A DNA stretch of 64,000 bases from Rhypophila decipiens (lineage: Eukaryota; Ascomycota; Sordariomycetes; Sordariales; Naviculisporaceae). The DNA lies in NCBI GenBank assembly GCA_033297075.1, contig MU858241.1, positions 1-64,000 of the forward strand, read 5' to 3'. This document shows, piece by piece, positions 11,463-22,325 of this stretch (position 1 is its first letter; every line of letters begins with the position of its first letter). Position numbers and translations under genes: made by a program. Below the pieces are notes generated by a model. That model ran no database searches and was not told the origin of the DNA. It saw only the letters and a list, made by a program, of their open reading frames with translations.

Positions 11463-12336
11463 TGCAGGTTGTGTGGTCGGCCTCGGTCGTAAAGATTCGA
11501 CGCGCGGATCAAGTTTCATTTGTAGAGCATGGAAAGCGCAAGCGTTCAAGTTGTCATAGGCATGTCGACTGTTGGGTGATCTCTGTGCCGGAGGAGGTGG
11601 TTTCAATCGGGCTCGACCTGTTTCTTACCAGGGGGGGGGGGCATTTCGGGCCTCTGGATGGCGGGGTACCTGTGCCTCTGAAGAGAGAGCAGTGAGAAAC
11701 AGTGGGATTGCGAGATCGAAGGTATTTGTATCATACAAATTGTATGCTGAATTCAAGGGCCACACATCGCACAGGTAGTACAATGGACTGATAGTGGCCT
11801 CCCCTTTGAATTCATCCACTTTAGCACCTAACACACGTACTGGTACTGAACGGAGAGATTACAAGGGAAGGTACATACCGTTGGTCTTGCACATACCCAA
11901 GATTTCCACCGATCCCCCTGAACCTGATATGTTATCGACCTTCAGCCGTGTTCGCGGGAATGAGGCTCGGGTTCTCCATTTCCACTTTTGTCACTACCTT
12001 GTCAACAACTTCCCGATTTTTTATAGAAGATGTGAAATATCAACGCAAGTATCCAGATTCCCCGCTTCTTCAGCTTGTCTGGACTGTTAGTTGTTTGCCT
12101 TTGGTTGTTGGTCGTTGGTTCTTGGTTGGGCCTTGCCAGGGGGTTGAGCGTTTTAGGAAGGCGGTGAAAATGGGCAGATGAACAAGCTTTATGTCTTACC
12201 CTCGGAATTGCGAGAACTTCAAGTTAGAAGCGACATCTAAATCTCTGCTGAACCAGGAATCCGGATGTATCACGGTATCTGGACTGTCAATGAGTCATGT
12301 CCTATTGAGACCAACACATACTCTTGACACTGCACA
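11463..12336. other. divergent intergenic region
   Basis: This is the shared upstream region of the minus-strand SDR and the plus-strand kinase-like gene. Short open frames at 11794-12181 show no protein features. A G10 homopolymer lies near 11631-11640. Confidence 0.4.
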
Positions 12337-13415
12337 ATGGCGAGGTTACTTGCCGCGGAGTCGGTCCTCCTGGGACGTCTCTCTTCCTACACAATTGGAA
12401 AAGAGCTGCACAGGGCCACCGATGAAGGCGCCATCTATCTCGCAAGGTGAGTTTCGATTCTTTAAATGCTTTACCATAATCCACTATTATTCAAAGACCA
12501 ACACTCTTTTCCCGCATTAAGGAACCTGAGCGGCGAAAAGTGCATCGTCAAGTCCATCCGAGGCCACTGGCATCTCGGCAATGAAGCCAAAATTCTCAAG
12601 CGCTACCAGCCCGAAACTCGCTTCATCCGCCCACTGATTGACGAAATCCAGACTCCGGCCGACCCGCCCTCGATTGTGCTTCGGCATCTGGACAGCGACA
12701 TCATGACCGAGTCCAACAAAAAAAAGGCTTTCCCGTCCTGAGATCAAGCAGATCGCGAGATGCATTCTCGAAGCCCTTCGCGTTTTGCATAAGGATGGGA
12801 TGGCCCACACCGATATAAAGCTGGACAATGTGTTTGTCAACTACGGCTCGGGCGGAGGCCAACGGTTTTCGGAAATCCAGCTGGGCGATTTCGGCGGGAC
12901 GGTATCGCAGGATTCCGAGTTTTCCCAAAACGGTGCGCTCATTGGTGCCGGGTACACCCGTAGTCCCGAAGCGACACTGCAATTGCACTGGAAGACGTCC
13001 ACCGACATATGGTCCTTTGGCGTGGCCCTGCTTGACTTGATCTTTGGCGGCGGATACCATTTGCTCAATCCCATGGTTGACAAGATACCGCCCGGTCACG
13101 ACGACTATGAGCTCACCGTGCTCAGGCGGACATACAAATTCTTCGGCCCATTTCCACAGACTTACGATGACTTCAAAAGAGAGGACGTTTTGACCATTAT
13201 CCAGTGGATTCATGCTCATGGCCCACCGGAGAAGCCCTTTCACAGGGCTACGCCCAAGGAAGTCCCGCCTGCTGATTTGGCCTTTATTCTGAAAATCATG
13301 AAGTTGGACCCGCGGGATAGGCCGACTGCGGAGGAACTTCGCTGATGAGTGGTTCACTGAGGAGTCTGAGGATACCAGGGCACCTTTACCCGGGGAGGTG
13401 GGGACTGAGGCTTGA
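12337..13415 (+). pseudogene. protein-kinase-like gene with two frame breaks
   Basis: This encodes a serine/threonine kinase-like protein of a fungal-specific family. Exon 1 (12337-12446, start MARLLAAESVLLG) splices in frame to 12522. The N-lobe is short, with the ATP-lysine strand CIVKSIRGHW. The C-lobe has the catalytic loop HTDIKLDN, which is HRD-like with T in place of R, the DFG motif as LGDFGGT, the APE-like SPEATL, and the DIWSFGVALLDLI helix. The frame breaks in an A8 run at 12718-12725. Reading on requires a one-base shift to reach RPEIKQIARCILEAL. It breaks again near 13340, where a stop at 13343 precedes an in-frame tail (ADEWFTEESED) that ends at 13413-13415. Both breaks are single-base and one is in a homopolymer, so either sequencing error or a young pseudogene is possible. 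Confidence 0.6.
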
Positions 13416-13858
13416 AATGGCTCCGCTTTATTAGGCACAGGCTTGGTTGAATATTGCCCATCAGGACTGTAGAGATGTAAGAGTACTGTAAAACAGAAGG
13501 GCGGAGGAAGAGGCATGTACGAGTCTCCTTTGGCCTTTAAGCTAGCGCTGTCACCTGTGTAAATTATTCATGGGATACCGTCACTCAACTAGCACTCATT
13601 TCCACTCCTTTCTTGTTTAGTTGGGCCATTCACGAGTTGTGCTGCTGATTAGTCTTTCGAGACAATGAACGTAAAGCGTTTGAACACCACGACGGTAGAT
13701 TATAACTGCTGCTGTGGCTAAGATTTCAATTTGTGCGTATAAAACCAAATAAAGTGAGATATTTGAAATATCATCTGACACTCAAGCTAAGCAAAGAAAC
13801 CTCGTAAGAAGACACAATTAAGGTAGTTCCCATCAATCTAGATAGTGCTCCAGCTCTG
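13416..13858. other. convergent intergenic region
   Basis: This holds the 3' ends of the kinase-like gene and the aerolysin-like gene. It is AT-rich around 13730-13780, with no gene visible. Confidence 0.45.
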
Positions 13859-15241
13859 CTAGGTAAATAGCAGCCGAATATTATGTCCTCCCCAGTTAAC
13901 GTGATGCACAAGCAGGTTGATGCCCTGCTCGACCAAATGCTCATCGGCCGGAGGATGGGCCCACATGATATCGCACCGAGCCGAGTCCGGATTGGCCGGG
14001 CCATGTTCCCCGATGAAAACCCAGGGCGAGATCGGTCCGACACCCGGGATGTTGCCCGCCGCGACGGCATTGACAATCGCCATGCGGAATTGGTTCGCCG
14101 CGGTGATACGGGGCTGACCTTCGGGCATGGGATTGGCCCCGACCTTGAAGATTAGCTGCATACCTAGGATGTTGTTGAACTGAGGCGGGGGACCGGGTGG
14201 ACCTGGGGGGTCGATCCCGAGTTTTTCGAGGTCGGAGAGGGGAATCGGGCAGCAGGTGGAGGTTGGTGTAGTGATGGGCTTGGGAAATCGAGGGGTGCGG
14301 TAGGTAAGGTAGCTTCGCTTGTGGCCCTTGCCGTACAAGACATGAGGGCGCTGGTTGGCATCATTATGACCGGTCTGGGGCCGGGGGATGTCGGCAATAC
14401 AAGTCTTGATCTCGGTGTCGAGGATGGTCTGCACAACCCTTCCGGTCTGATAAAGCTCTGGGAAGATGTAGTTGATGTCGTAGAATATGTAATACATGTT
14501 GGGATCCCTGGTTGCGAGGCAGACAGTGCCGACGGGGCCGATCTTGGATTCGAAGGTGGTCTTGGCCGTGTATTCGGTCGTCGTCTCGCCCACGAGTTTG
14601 CCTCCATGGGCAGGACATGTCACGTTGAAGTTGACTGTGTGGGTTTTGGTTTCGGTCTTGGAACATTGCTGCACTTCTTGTTGTGACATGCCAGCGTTTA
14701 TATTGAGATGACCTACCGGACCAAGGTTCTGGTGCGTCAGGCGCGCAGTCAGCGAGGCACATTTGCCATGTTCTGATCTGAGAATGCAGTGTTGATAGTA
14801 CTTACCAAGCCGAGATTGACGCTTATGTCGAAGCTAGTGGTCAGGCTGTAATCAGTCCCCGTCGTGACGGTGGTGTCGTTGGTAAAGTTGAAATCGGCAG
14901 GAGTTTCACTGTCAAAGTTTTCAAACGTTTGGTTATAAACGCGTTTCTGCCCGGGGACAGGCAGCTGCTGGTCCACGGCGGTCCATTGTTGCAAGACAGT
15001 GTTCCGACACTGCAATGCTAGTTCCTTGCCCCACTCATGATCCTTGGGGAGGTAGAATCCGTGCTGTTGAAGCCAATATGATGTCAATGGGACTCTATGA
15101 AGCTATCGCAGATGGAGTACTAACCGTCTTGCCCGTGATTACCCAACCACGGGATTCAAACTTGGCACGCAGAATCTCTGGGGTCAGCCCCAGCTTGCGA
15201 AGGTCGTCTTCGGTGGTGATTGGAAGATTCTTGTCACTCAT
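13859..15241 (-). CDS. aerolysin-like (ETX/MTX2-type) beta-pore-forming protein
   Basis: It probably belongs to the aerolysin/ETX-MTX2 superfamily, whose members oligomerise on membranes and insert a beta-barrel. The exons 15241-15125, 15063-14806 and 14668-13859 join in phase 0 to give 394 residues. The start is the ATG of MSDKNLPITT. From about residue 75 there is the family signature of long alternating Thr/Ser strands: a YNQTFENF strand, then FTNDTTVTTGTDYSLT, then the amphipathic SFDISVNLGL. After the second intron follow KTETKTHTVNFNV and the turn CPAHGGKLVGETTTEYTAK, which resembles the strand pair flanking the insertion loop. The C-terminal 200 residues, with a proline-rich linker, are a separate unknown domain. 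No signal peptide is visible, so export would be unconventional or the protein acts inside the cell. The second intron's acceptor (GTGCAG) is the choice that keeps the frame. The family call is from pattern only. Confidence 0.55.
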
Positions 15242-15729
15242 GATAGTTATCGCTGTGGTGCTGGTAACGGTTTTGTGGATAGGATCGATGGGGAAGGATA
15301 TTCCTGGTATTATCCACATCTAACCCGCGGTCATTGCGGTCATTAAGTACCTGTTCTACTCTTCGTATTTCCATCCAAGATGTCCGCATCTCCTGGCGAA
15401 ATGTTGCTTTCATTCATCATATGATATAGCTTTTGGCAACAATCAACTGCCTGAATGGGTCTGTCGGCAAGTGTCAGATCATTATCATCCAGACTCACAA
15501 CCTTGCCCAATAGCCGACGCACTCAGCAAGAGCCTCAGCTACATCTTACGATGTACAGCAAAGGGACATACGATTGTGGTCAGATATCAACGATACCACT
15601 GTTGTTCTCCCGTTCTGGGGGCTTAAGTTCATGATAATACAACATGTTGCTGCTCGGATCGATTGGGTGATATCAGACCATGGGCCAAGCTTGTCCAATG
15701 GGAATGGACCTAATTCCCCAGCTTGCAGC
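15242..15729. other. intergenic between aerolysin-like and HET genes
   Basis: This is the upstream region of the aerolysin-like gene and the 3' flank of the HET gene. I see no gene or clear motif. Confidence 0.4.
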
Positions 15730-17718
15730 TCAGGTATCAGGTGTCATCGCCCGTTGAACAGGGACAAAGAAGCGGGCGCTCTTAGAGACTACAAGTAGGC
15801 CCTGACCAAAAGGAAACCCACTCCAGGGTGCCGATACGTCCTCATCGTCGCTTGTTGTCTTGCCGTGGATGGCGATACGAAACATATCTAACCCTTGGAC
15901 CTTTGTCGGTTTTACCGATATAATCATCGAGGACTGTGTTGTCCCAATCTGTGATTGCAATGGTATGGTCTTCTCCGTAAATGGGCTTGTTGGCCGTGAC
16001 ATCTCTGCAATGAGTTGTTCCATCTCCTCGGCTTTCGGGGTTGATAACTTGTTGGGAAAGGTAACGACGTCAAACCAAGGCTCATATATGAGCACGGAGT
16101 TGCCTTCCTTGTCGCTCCAGTCGGCGCCGACTACAATGAGGATTGATTCGGCCGCCAGGCGCCCTCTCACAAGGACACCGGCACGGAATTGTCCACCGCG
16201 TGTCTTCCAGTCGCTCTCTATGGCGATTGCACATTGGCTTTTACCAGGACCGAGCGGGTGGTGAAAGATTTTGCTAGAGCCTGAAGCTGTACAATCGCCC
16301 TTGCTAAAGACAGCCGAGACGTAATAAGTGGTCCATGGTACAGGTGTGGTAGCATGACTGATATAAAACGCGTGCTGAAGAGACGAGCGGCGACGGAAGA
16401 GCTCGGCAGGCTGGATGTCCATTCCGTTTACTGGAATCTCGCCAATGTTGGGAGCATCAAGACCCGGAGGATCCTTGTCAATTTCGACCTCGATCTCGTC
16501 TTCAGTTTGGAGGCCGTATATGGTACGCCTGGGCGAGTGAGCGGGACAAATGCCCAGCTCGTCTGGCCGGACGCGCACATAGCGGTCGCCGTCATGACGT
16601 TGCAGATAAATACCGACGGCTTTGGTCAGCCGGCCATCAACTGAGCAGTTTAGTCCAAGCAGAATGGAATCCATTGGGGTCGGCCACAGGTCTTCGACGG
16701 CGGCAGTGATGCGGAGGCCGCGGCTCACCGCAGCCACCAGGCTGTTTGCCGACCCGTTGAAGTCACGAAAGGGCACTGGGGTGGCCACCTCCTTGACGTA
16801 CACCCTTCTCGTTTCTTCGTTTACTGAAAGCAGCGGTTGCCCAAAGAGCATCGGGGCGTGAAGGGTCATCGGCCCAGCGAAACACGCAAAGTCTGCAGGC
16901 GAAGTGGCAAGCAGACCACGCACAGGGCGCTCCAAACGTGAGTTATGGGTGCACTGCCAGGCCAGCAAGGTCTGGTTCTCAGTGGTCTTTGAAATCTCCT
17001 TTTGCAAGCGGATAAAGGCACGACGCCCCTCACCGTATAGCAGGGGCATGTTGACGTCGAAGATGCCGAGAAGGCAGTAGGCGATGTCCTCGATACGCGT
17101 GGTTTCGCGGGCTGCAGCCCAGCTCATGTGCCGACCGACGCTCACTTGCCGCAGGGAACCGCCCTCGAGCACGGACTTGTCGATTCCGGTGATACGATGC
17201 AGTACGTCCACGAGGGAGCTCTTCTCGCCCACGCTGGCCCAGTTGACGTCGTAAAAGCAGACATTTTTAGGCGCAAGAAGCTCTTGCAGGGTCCAGCCAC
17301 GAGTAAACCAGCGACTCTGAGCAAGCAGGGAGTGAACCGAAGCATCACTGCCCACTTCGGCGCAGTCACTGGAAGATGGTGACCCGGATGAGACAACATC
17401 GTCCAAATAGACGTAACACTTGGCTGCTTTTCGGTACCAGGTGTACATGGAGTTGATGGCCTCGCCAAGCTCGGCACTGCTGGTCTTGTCGATACAGCAC
17501 GTATCAACCCACAGGAATTCGAGACCATCGTTGTACGCCTGTTTGCATGCATCACGAACCTTGGTGCGGCCTTCCAGGCCGTGCTGCCGGCGCCAAGCAT
17601 CCCCGTAATCATGATACGACACTTCCCCGCGTCGCCAGCAGGGCGACAAGATGCCATAATCTGGAAGCCGGCCGATTATGTCGACCAGCTTGAACGTTTT
17701 TGTGTTGATCAGCCACAT
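15730..17718 (-). CDS. HET-domain protein (heterokaryon incompatibility type)
   Basis: HET-domain proteins trigger cell death during vegetative incompatibility and are TIR-like signalling domains. This is an uninterrupted 662-codon frame. I place the start at 17718 (MWLINTKTFKLVDII), because the family begins with a similar MRLLNT block, although the open frame runs upstream to 17910. The conserved blocks are in order: YGILSPCWRRGEVSYHDYG (where most members have SHTWG), EFLWVDTCCIDKTSSAELGE with the following SMYTWYRKAAKCYVYL, RSRWFTRGWTLQELLAP, and AYCLLGIFDVNMPLLYGEG. The last is the classic end of the HET region near residue 250. The C-terminal 400 residues have no recognised repeats. A TATA-like TATATAAA lies about 215 bp upstream. 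It neighbours the pore-forming-like gene on the same strand. Confidence 0.92.
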   Translation of the reverse strand: MWLINTKTFKLVDIIGRLPDYGILSPCWRRGEVSYHDYGDAWRRQHGLEGRTKVRDACKQAYNDGLEFLWVDTCCIDKTSSAELGEAINSMYTWYRKAAKCYVYLDDVVSSGSPSSSDCAEVGSDASVHSLLAQSRWFTRGWTLQELLAPKNVCFYDVNWASVGEKSSLVDVLHRITGIDKSVLEGGSLRQVSVGRHMSWAAARETTRIEDIAYCLLGIFDVNMPLLYGEGRRAFIRLQKEISKTTENQTLLAWQCTHNSRLERPVRGLLATSPADFACFAGPMTLHAPMLFGQPLLSVNEETRRVYVKEVATPVPFRDFNGSANSLVAAVSRGLRITAAVEDLWPTPMDSILLGLNCSVDGRLTKAVGIYLQRHDGDRYVRVRPDELGICPAHSPRRTIYGLQTEDEIEVEIDKDPPGLDAPNIGEIPVNGMDIQPAELFRRRSSLQHAFYISHATTPVPWTTYYVSAVFSKGDCTASGSSKIFHHPLGPGKSQCAIAIESDWKTRGGQFRAGVLVRGRLAAESILIVVGADWSDKEGNSVLIYEPWFDVVTFPNKLSTPKAEEMEQLIAEMSRPTSPFTEKTIPLQSQIGTTQSSMIISVKPTKVQGLDMFRIAIHGKTTSDDEDVSAPWSGFPFGQGLLVVSKSARFFVPVQRAMTPDT

Positions 17719-18585
17719 GCTGGGGCATTTGTGGGCCTCACGGTGGCGGAAGGTAACATAGGTGGTGAGGTTGATATCACGAGTACCAGTGTGGCACGTA
17801 AATGGCTGATCTTTTCGGTCGCGCCAAGCACCATTGCTGCCTGCATGAAAAGGGGCACAGTTGTAGCGCCACCTCTTAACAGGTGTCCCCGTTATTATTC
17901 CTCTCCTCACTTCTACACTTTATATAAGACGAAACAGGAAGCACTTAATCCCAGCATTATCGTTATTGGTCAAAGTAAAATGTCACTATATAGACTTTCG
18001 TAACTGGAACAATAACGAACCCATACTCCGATGTATACGGCTAGAGATTGGACATGCTCCCTACTTTTATGGAATATCAGATGTCAAAGATCTGCGGATA
18101 CGCCCTTCGTCAACAACAGTGTGACCTAGCGCCCTTGAAGCTCAGCCAATCATCGAACTTCCTGATTTGTAATTCACACTAATGTACATCCGTACCCTCC
18201 ATGGCTCACAACTGTCTCAAACGATGGGGTATAAGATGCAGTTCATACGCCTTTAATAATCCCATTATACGTATAGTTATAATTAATCTCTTATATGTAT
18301 TAAAGGGATTATAAATACGCATGGTGAGAGAAGTATATAGGGCCTTGAAAATTTGAATACGAGGCGTATACGGTTAAACAGCGAATATTATCAACCAATG
18401 ACATCATTCCGGTCAACCCTAGAGAAGACAGGTTGTGCCGGACACAAACGGACATAAAATAGGCTCAACGTCCCATTCTAACTGTTCTGTCCTTGTTTTC
18501 TTCCTTCTCGTCTTTTCGTTATACACATCTCGAAAGTCTCTAAATCCTGGAGAAACGAAAACAACCTCCAAGGGCAACAGGAATC
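17719..18585. other. divergent intergenic region, AT-rich in the middle
   Basis: This is the upstream region of the HET gene and the HAD gene. 18240-18400 is AT-rich with repeated TAAAGGGATTATAAA-like words and looks like a mutated short repeat. A related word, ATTTAAGGGATTACAAA, occurs near 46722. Confidence 0.4.
17929..17936 (-). promoter_or_regulatory. TATA-box candidate of the HET gene
   Basis: TATATAAA on the minus strand lies about 215 bp before the proposed ATG at 17718. It fits a start at 17718 with a long leader better than a start near 17910. Confidence 0.4.
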
Positions 18586-19359
18586 ATGTCATCCGTCGAG
18601 GAACCACCCCCTCGAATCAAGGCGACATTCTTCGACTTCATGGGCACATGTCTAAACTGGCACGCCTCCGTCTCCGCCTCGCTCCCTGAATCCCTCTCTG
18701 AGCGCGAAGCCTCCGATTTGGCTCTCGAATGGCGCAGACAATATTTCATCTCCAACCAGAACCGTCTCTCGCAGAATCTTGCGCCGGAAGATATCGACAT
18801 CACTTTATTCCGCACCTTACAAAAAATCGTGAATGAGCATCAATACCTGTCTGCCGACAAAAAGGGCTCGTTTGACTTCTCAGACAGCGAAACCTCTAAT
18901 GCAAAAAGCATGATCAAAGCATGGCATAACCAGCCTGCCTGGGAGGATGTATCACCTGCTTTGTCGACTATTAGGGCGGAATTTCCACATCTGGAAGTGT
19001 TTGTCCATGCGAACGGGACCACTAGACTTCAGCTCGATCTTGTGCGTTCATCGGGGCTGGGGAAATACTTTGACATGCTATTCTCGAGTCAATTGCTGGG
19101 CGTGTATAAGCCTGCCAGAGAGGCATATCTCAAGGGGTTGGAACTGGTCAAGTTGAGGCCGGAAGAGGTAGTCGTGGTTGCCGCACATGCGTATGATCTT
19201 AGGGGCGCGAAGCAAGTGGGTATGAAGACCGTTTATGTTCCGCGTTGGACGGATGATGTTGATGAAGATTTGGAGAAGATTAAGAAGGACGGGGAGTTTG
19301 AGTTCGTGCTAGAGGGTGGGATGGGGGGCTTGGTTGATGTTGTTAGGGGCTTGGTCTGA
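18586..19359 (+). CDS. HAD-superfamily hydrolase, haloacid-dehalogenase type II-like
   Basis: This single-exon gene encodes 257 residues of a cytosolic HAD hydrolase that uses an aspartyl-phosphate or ester intermediate. The four HAD motifs are present. Motif I is FFDFMGTCLNW with nucleophile Asp17, and the following NW resembles haloacid dehalogenases. Motif II is VHANGTTRLQ, motif III is the lysine in GVYKPAREAY, and motif IV is VVVAAHAYDLRGAKQVGMKTVYV. The helical cap lies between motifs I and II, and a WEDVSPAL segment introduces the core. The length equals the family's. The AAHAYDL/GMKT pattern favours the dehalogenase-like subgroup over phosphatases, but fungal members rarely have proven substrates. 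The start is the first ATG (MSSVEEPPPR). Confidence 0.88.
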   Translation: MSSVEEPPPRIKATFFDFMGTCLNWHASVSASLPESLSEREASDLALEWRRQYFISNQNRLSQNLAPEDIDITLFRTLQKIVNEHQYLSADKKGSFDFSDSETSNAKSMIKAWHNQPAWEDVSPALSTIRAEFPHLEVFVHANGTTRLQLDLVRSSGLGKYFDMLFSSQLLGVYKPAREAYLKGLELVKLRPEEVVVVAAHAYDLRGAKQVGMKTVYVPRWTDDVDEDLEKIKKDGEFEFVLEGGMGGLVDVVRGLV

Positions 19360-19720
19360 GGCAGTTAAACAGGGTGTCTAGAAAGACCAGAGCAATCGAG
19401 CCCAAGTCGAATAGAACCAGTTTGAGGCAATGCAGAATATTAGGAATACTACGAATGAAAAGTAGGCGGACCCAGTTGCTTTCATACCCTCAATAATTCC
19501 ATGATATCACGGTATAAGCATAACCTCAGTTGCGGTGGTGCCGCGAGGGTTAGGGTTCTGGCTTGGCGTTTGTCGACCATGACGGGTTTCTCCGGACCAA
19601 TCACTGAAATCCTCGATGGGCCATCTTCCGTGTCGCCAAATCTTCGCCGTCTCAACTCACCATGTGCGTCACCACCATCGACAATGGCAAAGCGGCGCTC
19701 CGAGCCACAAACATTGAATC

Positions 19721-21114
19721 ATGAAGTCCAAAGTCCTATCTCATCCCATTCAATCCTTAATAACTCTTTTTATATCATGGAAAATTTTTCTCCTCCTCGT
19801 CGCGCTTTGCAGCCCCGGTCCAGGATATGACACGTCAACAACACTCGCGACGCGGAATTACCAACTCGCAGCGCCCCTGACTTACGTAATCGACAAACTC
19901 ACCCGATGGGATGCCATCTACTTTGTCAAGGTGGCCGCACGGGGCTACAAATATGAACAGGAGTGGGCCTGGGGATGGGGATTCACTCGATTGATCACTC
20001 TGTGCACTGCTGGTGAGTCTGCATCATTCTTGTTTCGTGTCGCAAGCTGAGATTGACTGGCTTGTGTGCAGCAATACAAAAGCTTGGCGTCCCGGAGTAC
20101 GAAGGTCTTGAGGCCGCCATCGCGATCGTCATCGCGATCGTCTCTCATTTGTTGTCGGTTATCGTGCTTTACCACCTCACGCTTTCAGTGTTTTCTGGTG
20201 CTGTGGGAACAGCCTTCACTGCTGCTGCACTGCATATCCTTTCCCCGGCTGGCCTTTTCTTGTCGGCCCCATATGCGGAGAGCTCTTGCGCATTTCTTAC
20301 CTTTGCCGGATGTCTCCTTTTCTCAAAGAGTCTTGGACCAAGTTCTGTTTCCAAGGACTTGCTGGTATTTGCGTCGGGGTTGGTGCTTGGTCTCGCCACG
20401 GCCTTTCGGAGCAATGGGCTCCTCAGTGGGCTTCTGCTGCTGGAGGAGGCGTTCAGAACGCTGTTCACTTTGATGCAGGGTTTCAGTCTGAGTACTGTTT
20501 GCCGTTTGGTGGCCACGGGACTTGGTGGGTTGGCTGTCGCCTTCGGGTTCCTGTTTCCGCAATACATTGCGTATTCGGAATACTGCAGTGATCCATCCAG
20601 CAGGCCTTGGTGTGGGTGGACATTCCCCAGCGTCTATGTCTTTGTCCAGGCTCATTATTGGTACATCCTTCCCTTCCCCACAGGCTGCAGCTGGTATTAA
20701 CAGTACTGTAGGAATAACGGGCTCTTCAATTACTGGACATTGTCCAATCTCCCCCTCTTTGTCCTTGGAGCCCCGATGTTCATCATCATGGGCGTCTCTG
20801 GACTCTGGGCTCTTGGAGGCGGCCCATTTGGCAGCGACACCAAGGCCGTCAAGAGTCAAAGTCTCCCGGACGAAAGGGGTCGCCAAGTGCTCCGCAACCT
20901 GGCCGTTATCCAGTTACTCTTGGGAGTGTACACATTGACGACCGCCCATGCACAAATCATCAACCGAATATCTTCGGCTTCGCCCGTCTGGATTTGGTTC
21001 CTTGCGGTCGGCTTTTCGAAGCGCACACCATTTGCTAGAAACTTTGTGGCATTTATGGTCATTTATGCGGTGGTGCAGGGTGGCCTGTTTGCGTCGTTCC
21101 TGCCGCCGGCTTAA
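19721..21114 (+). CDS. GPI18: GPI mannosyltransferase 2 (PIG-V family)
   Basis: It adds the second mannose to the glycosylphosphatidylinositol anchor precursor in the ER lumen, a step needed to attach GPI-anchored wall proteins. The exons 19721-20012, 20072-20660 and 20712-21114 join in frame to give 427 residues, a normal fungal length. The start is MKSKVLSHPIQSL. The family motif RWDAIYFVKVAARGYKYEQ, with its luminal catalytic aspartate, is followed by EWAWGWGFTRLI. Further conserved blocks are APYAESSCAFLTF, ATAFRSNGLL, the QYIAYSEYC stretch, SRPWCGWTFPSVYVFVQ and HYWNNGLFNYW, the last spanning the intron. About eight hydrophobic helices are evident. This is a housekeeping single-copy gene. 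Confidence 0.93.
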
Positions 21115-21442
21115 TCTTGACAGCCACGGCCGACGGTCGAGGAGCGAGTAATGGCGGATCATCTTTCTTCAGGGCGTTCCAATCGTATCACCGTAATGGT
21201 GAATTGCTCATGGCCATGCAGTGGCTCTTCTGCTGTTGGGATTGAAGTTCGGATACGGAGATACGAGGAAATACGTCGAAGATCTCCGGTCCATGCACAG
21301 CCACTATTCCTAATCAAGCAGGTGCCTTTGTTCTCCAACCTCCCGTCCACTGCGTGAATTGCGCGTGCCACATGTCAATTGTCAATTGTCAACTCGATGT
21401 CATTTTGTTGTCTTCCACAAGGCGTGTGGTCAGCTCAAATAT

Positions 21443-21449
21443 TATATAA
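21443..21449 (+). promoter_or_regulatory. TATA-box candidate of the acetyltransferase gene
   Basis: TATATAA lies about 155 bp before the ATG at 21603, in otherwise gene-free sequence. Confidence 0.35.
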
Positions 21450-21602
21450 GCATCAACAGCTGCCAGTCCCGCTTACACCAGCCCCTGAATTGATGTCAAC
21501 AAAACTCCAGCTCTGATTCAGCAAACCCTCCGAGTAGCAACAAAGAACAGCGAGACACAACAAAGGTCAACCCCTCATCCGCCCTTACCGTTCAAGACTG
21601 CA

Positions 21603-22325
21603 ATGGCGAATCCAGATGACAGTACTGGCAGGACTGCCCGTCCTCATCCCCTGCTCGAACCCATCAACCTGCACTCCCAATCCCAATTCGACGAGCTCCT
21701 CCGCCAGCGCAAAATCTGCGGTTGGTCCATGACAGTCGAAGACCTCGTAACCTGGCGCTCAGAGATTGACGTGGGGAAGCAGTACTTCTTTTGGATTCTC
21801 CACCCTTGCTCAGACTCGCCTCTCGAAACAGAAGGACAGAAACAAAATGTTATCTACGCAGGACACATCACCACATCCCGCCTCGACGACCCCAACCACT
21901 CTTTCCTCCCCGGCGCCGGCGAAACCAACGGTAACCCCCCAGATAAAGTCCAATACATAGGATCCCTCTTCATCCTCCCCGAATACCGAACCGTAGGTCT
22001 CGGACGAAAAGCAATGAGCGCAATCGAGTCCCTCGCCAAAGTCCCGCCCTATGGAGGGCCAGAAATCAAGGCCTTGACGCTGAATTGTTTGAGTGGAAGG
22101 TATATAGACAATGATTCGTCGGAGGAATGGAGACCTTTTGCGGAAAAGGTTCATGCTAAGATGGGATTGCCTATGCCGGAACGGGGAAGAAGTAACCAGG
22201 CTTGGTATGCGAGTATGGGGTTCAAGTACGTCGGGGAGAAGCCGAGTTATAATACTGGGTTTTACGGACAGGATGGGAAGGAGATTCTGTTTGTGGCTGT
22301 TGCTATGCGGAAGGATTTGGATTGA
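21603..22325 (+). CDS. GNAT-family N-acetyltransferase
   Basis: This single-exon gene encodes 240 residues of an acetyl-CoA-dependent N-acetyltransferase. The GNAT core is visible: strand FFWILHPC, then VIYAGHITTSRLDD, then strand VQYIGSLFILPEY, leading into the acetyl-CoA pyrophosphate loop RTVGLGRKAMSAIES (the Q/RxxGxG/A motif) at about residues 126-140. Near the end, NQAWYASMGFKYVGE is the usual conserved YxxxGF motif of GNATs. The family is abundant in ascomycetes, so a substrate cannot be assigned. The start is the ATG of MANPDDSTG. Confidence 0.82.
   Translation: MANPDDSTGRTARPHPLLEPINLHSQSQFDELLRQRKICGWSMTVEDLVTWRSEIDVGKQYFFWILHPCSDSPLETEGQKQNVIYAGHITTSRLDDPNHSFLPGAGETNGNPPDKVQYIGSLFILPEYRTVGLGRKAMSAIESLAKVPPYGGPEIKALTLNCLSGRYIDNDSSEEWRPFAEKVHAKMGLPMPERGRSNQAWYASMGFKYVGEKPSYNTGFYGQDGKEILFVAVAMRKDLD

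Noticed and set aside
17142..17657. 171-codon minus-strand frame inside the HET gene
   Set aside because: It is an out-of-frame reading of the HET coding sequence and contains none of the HET motifs.
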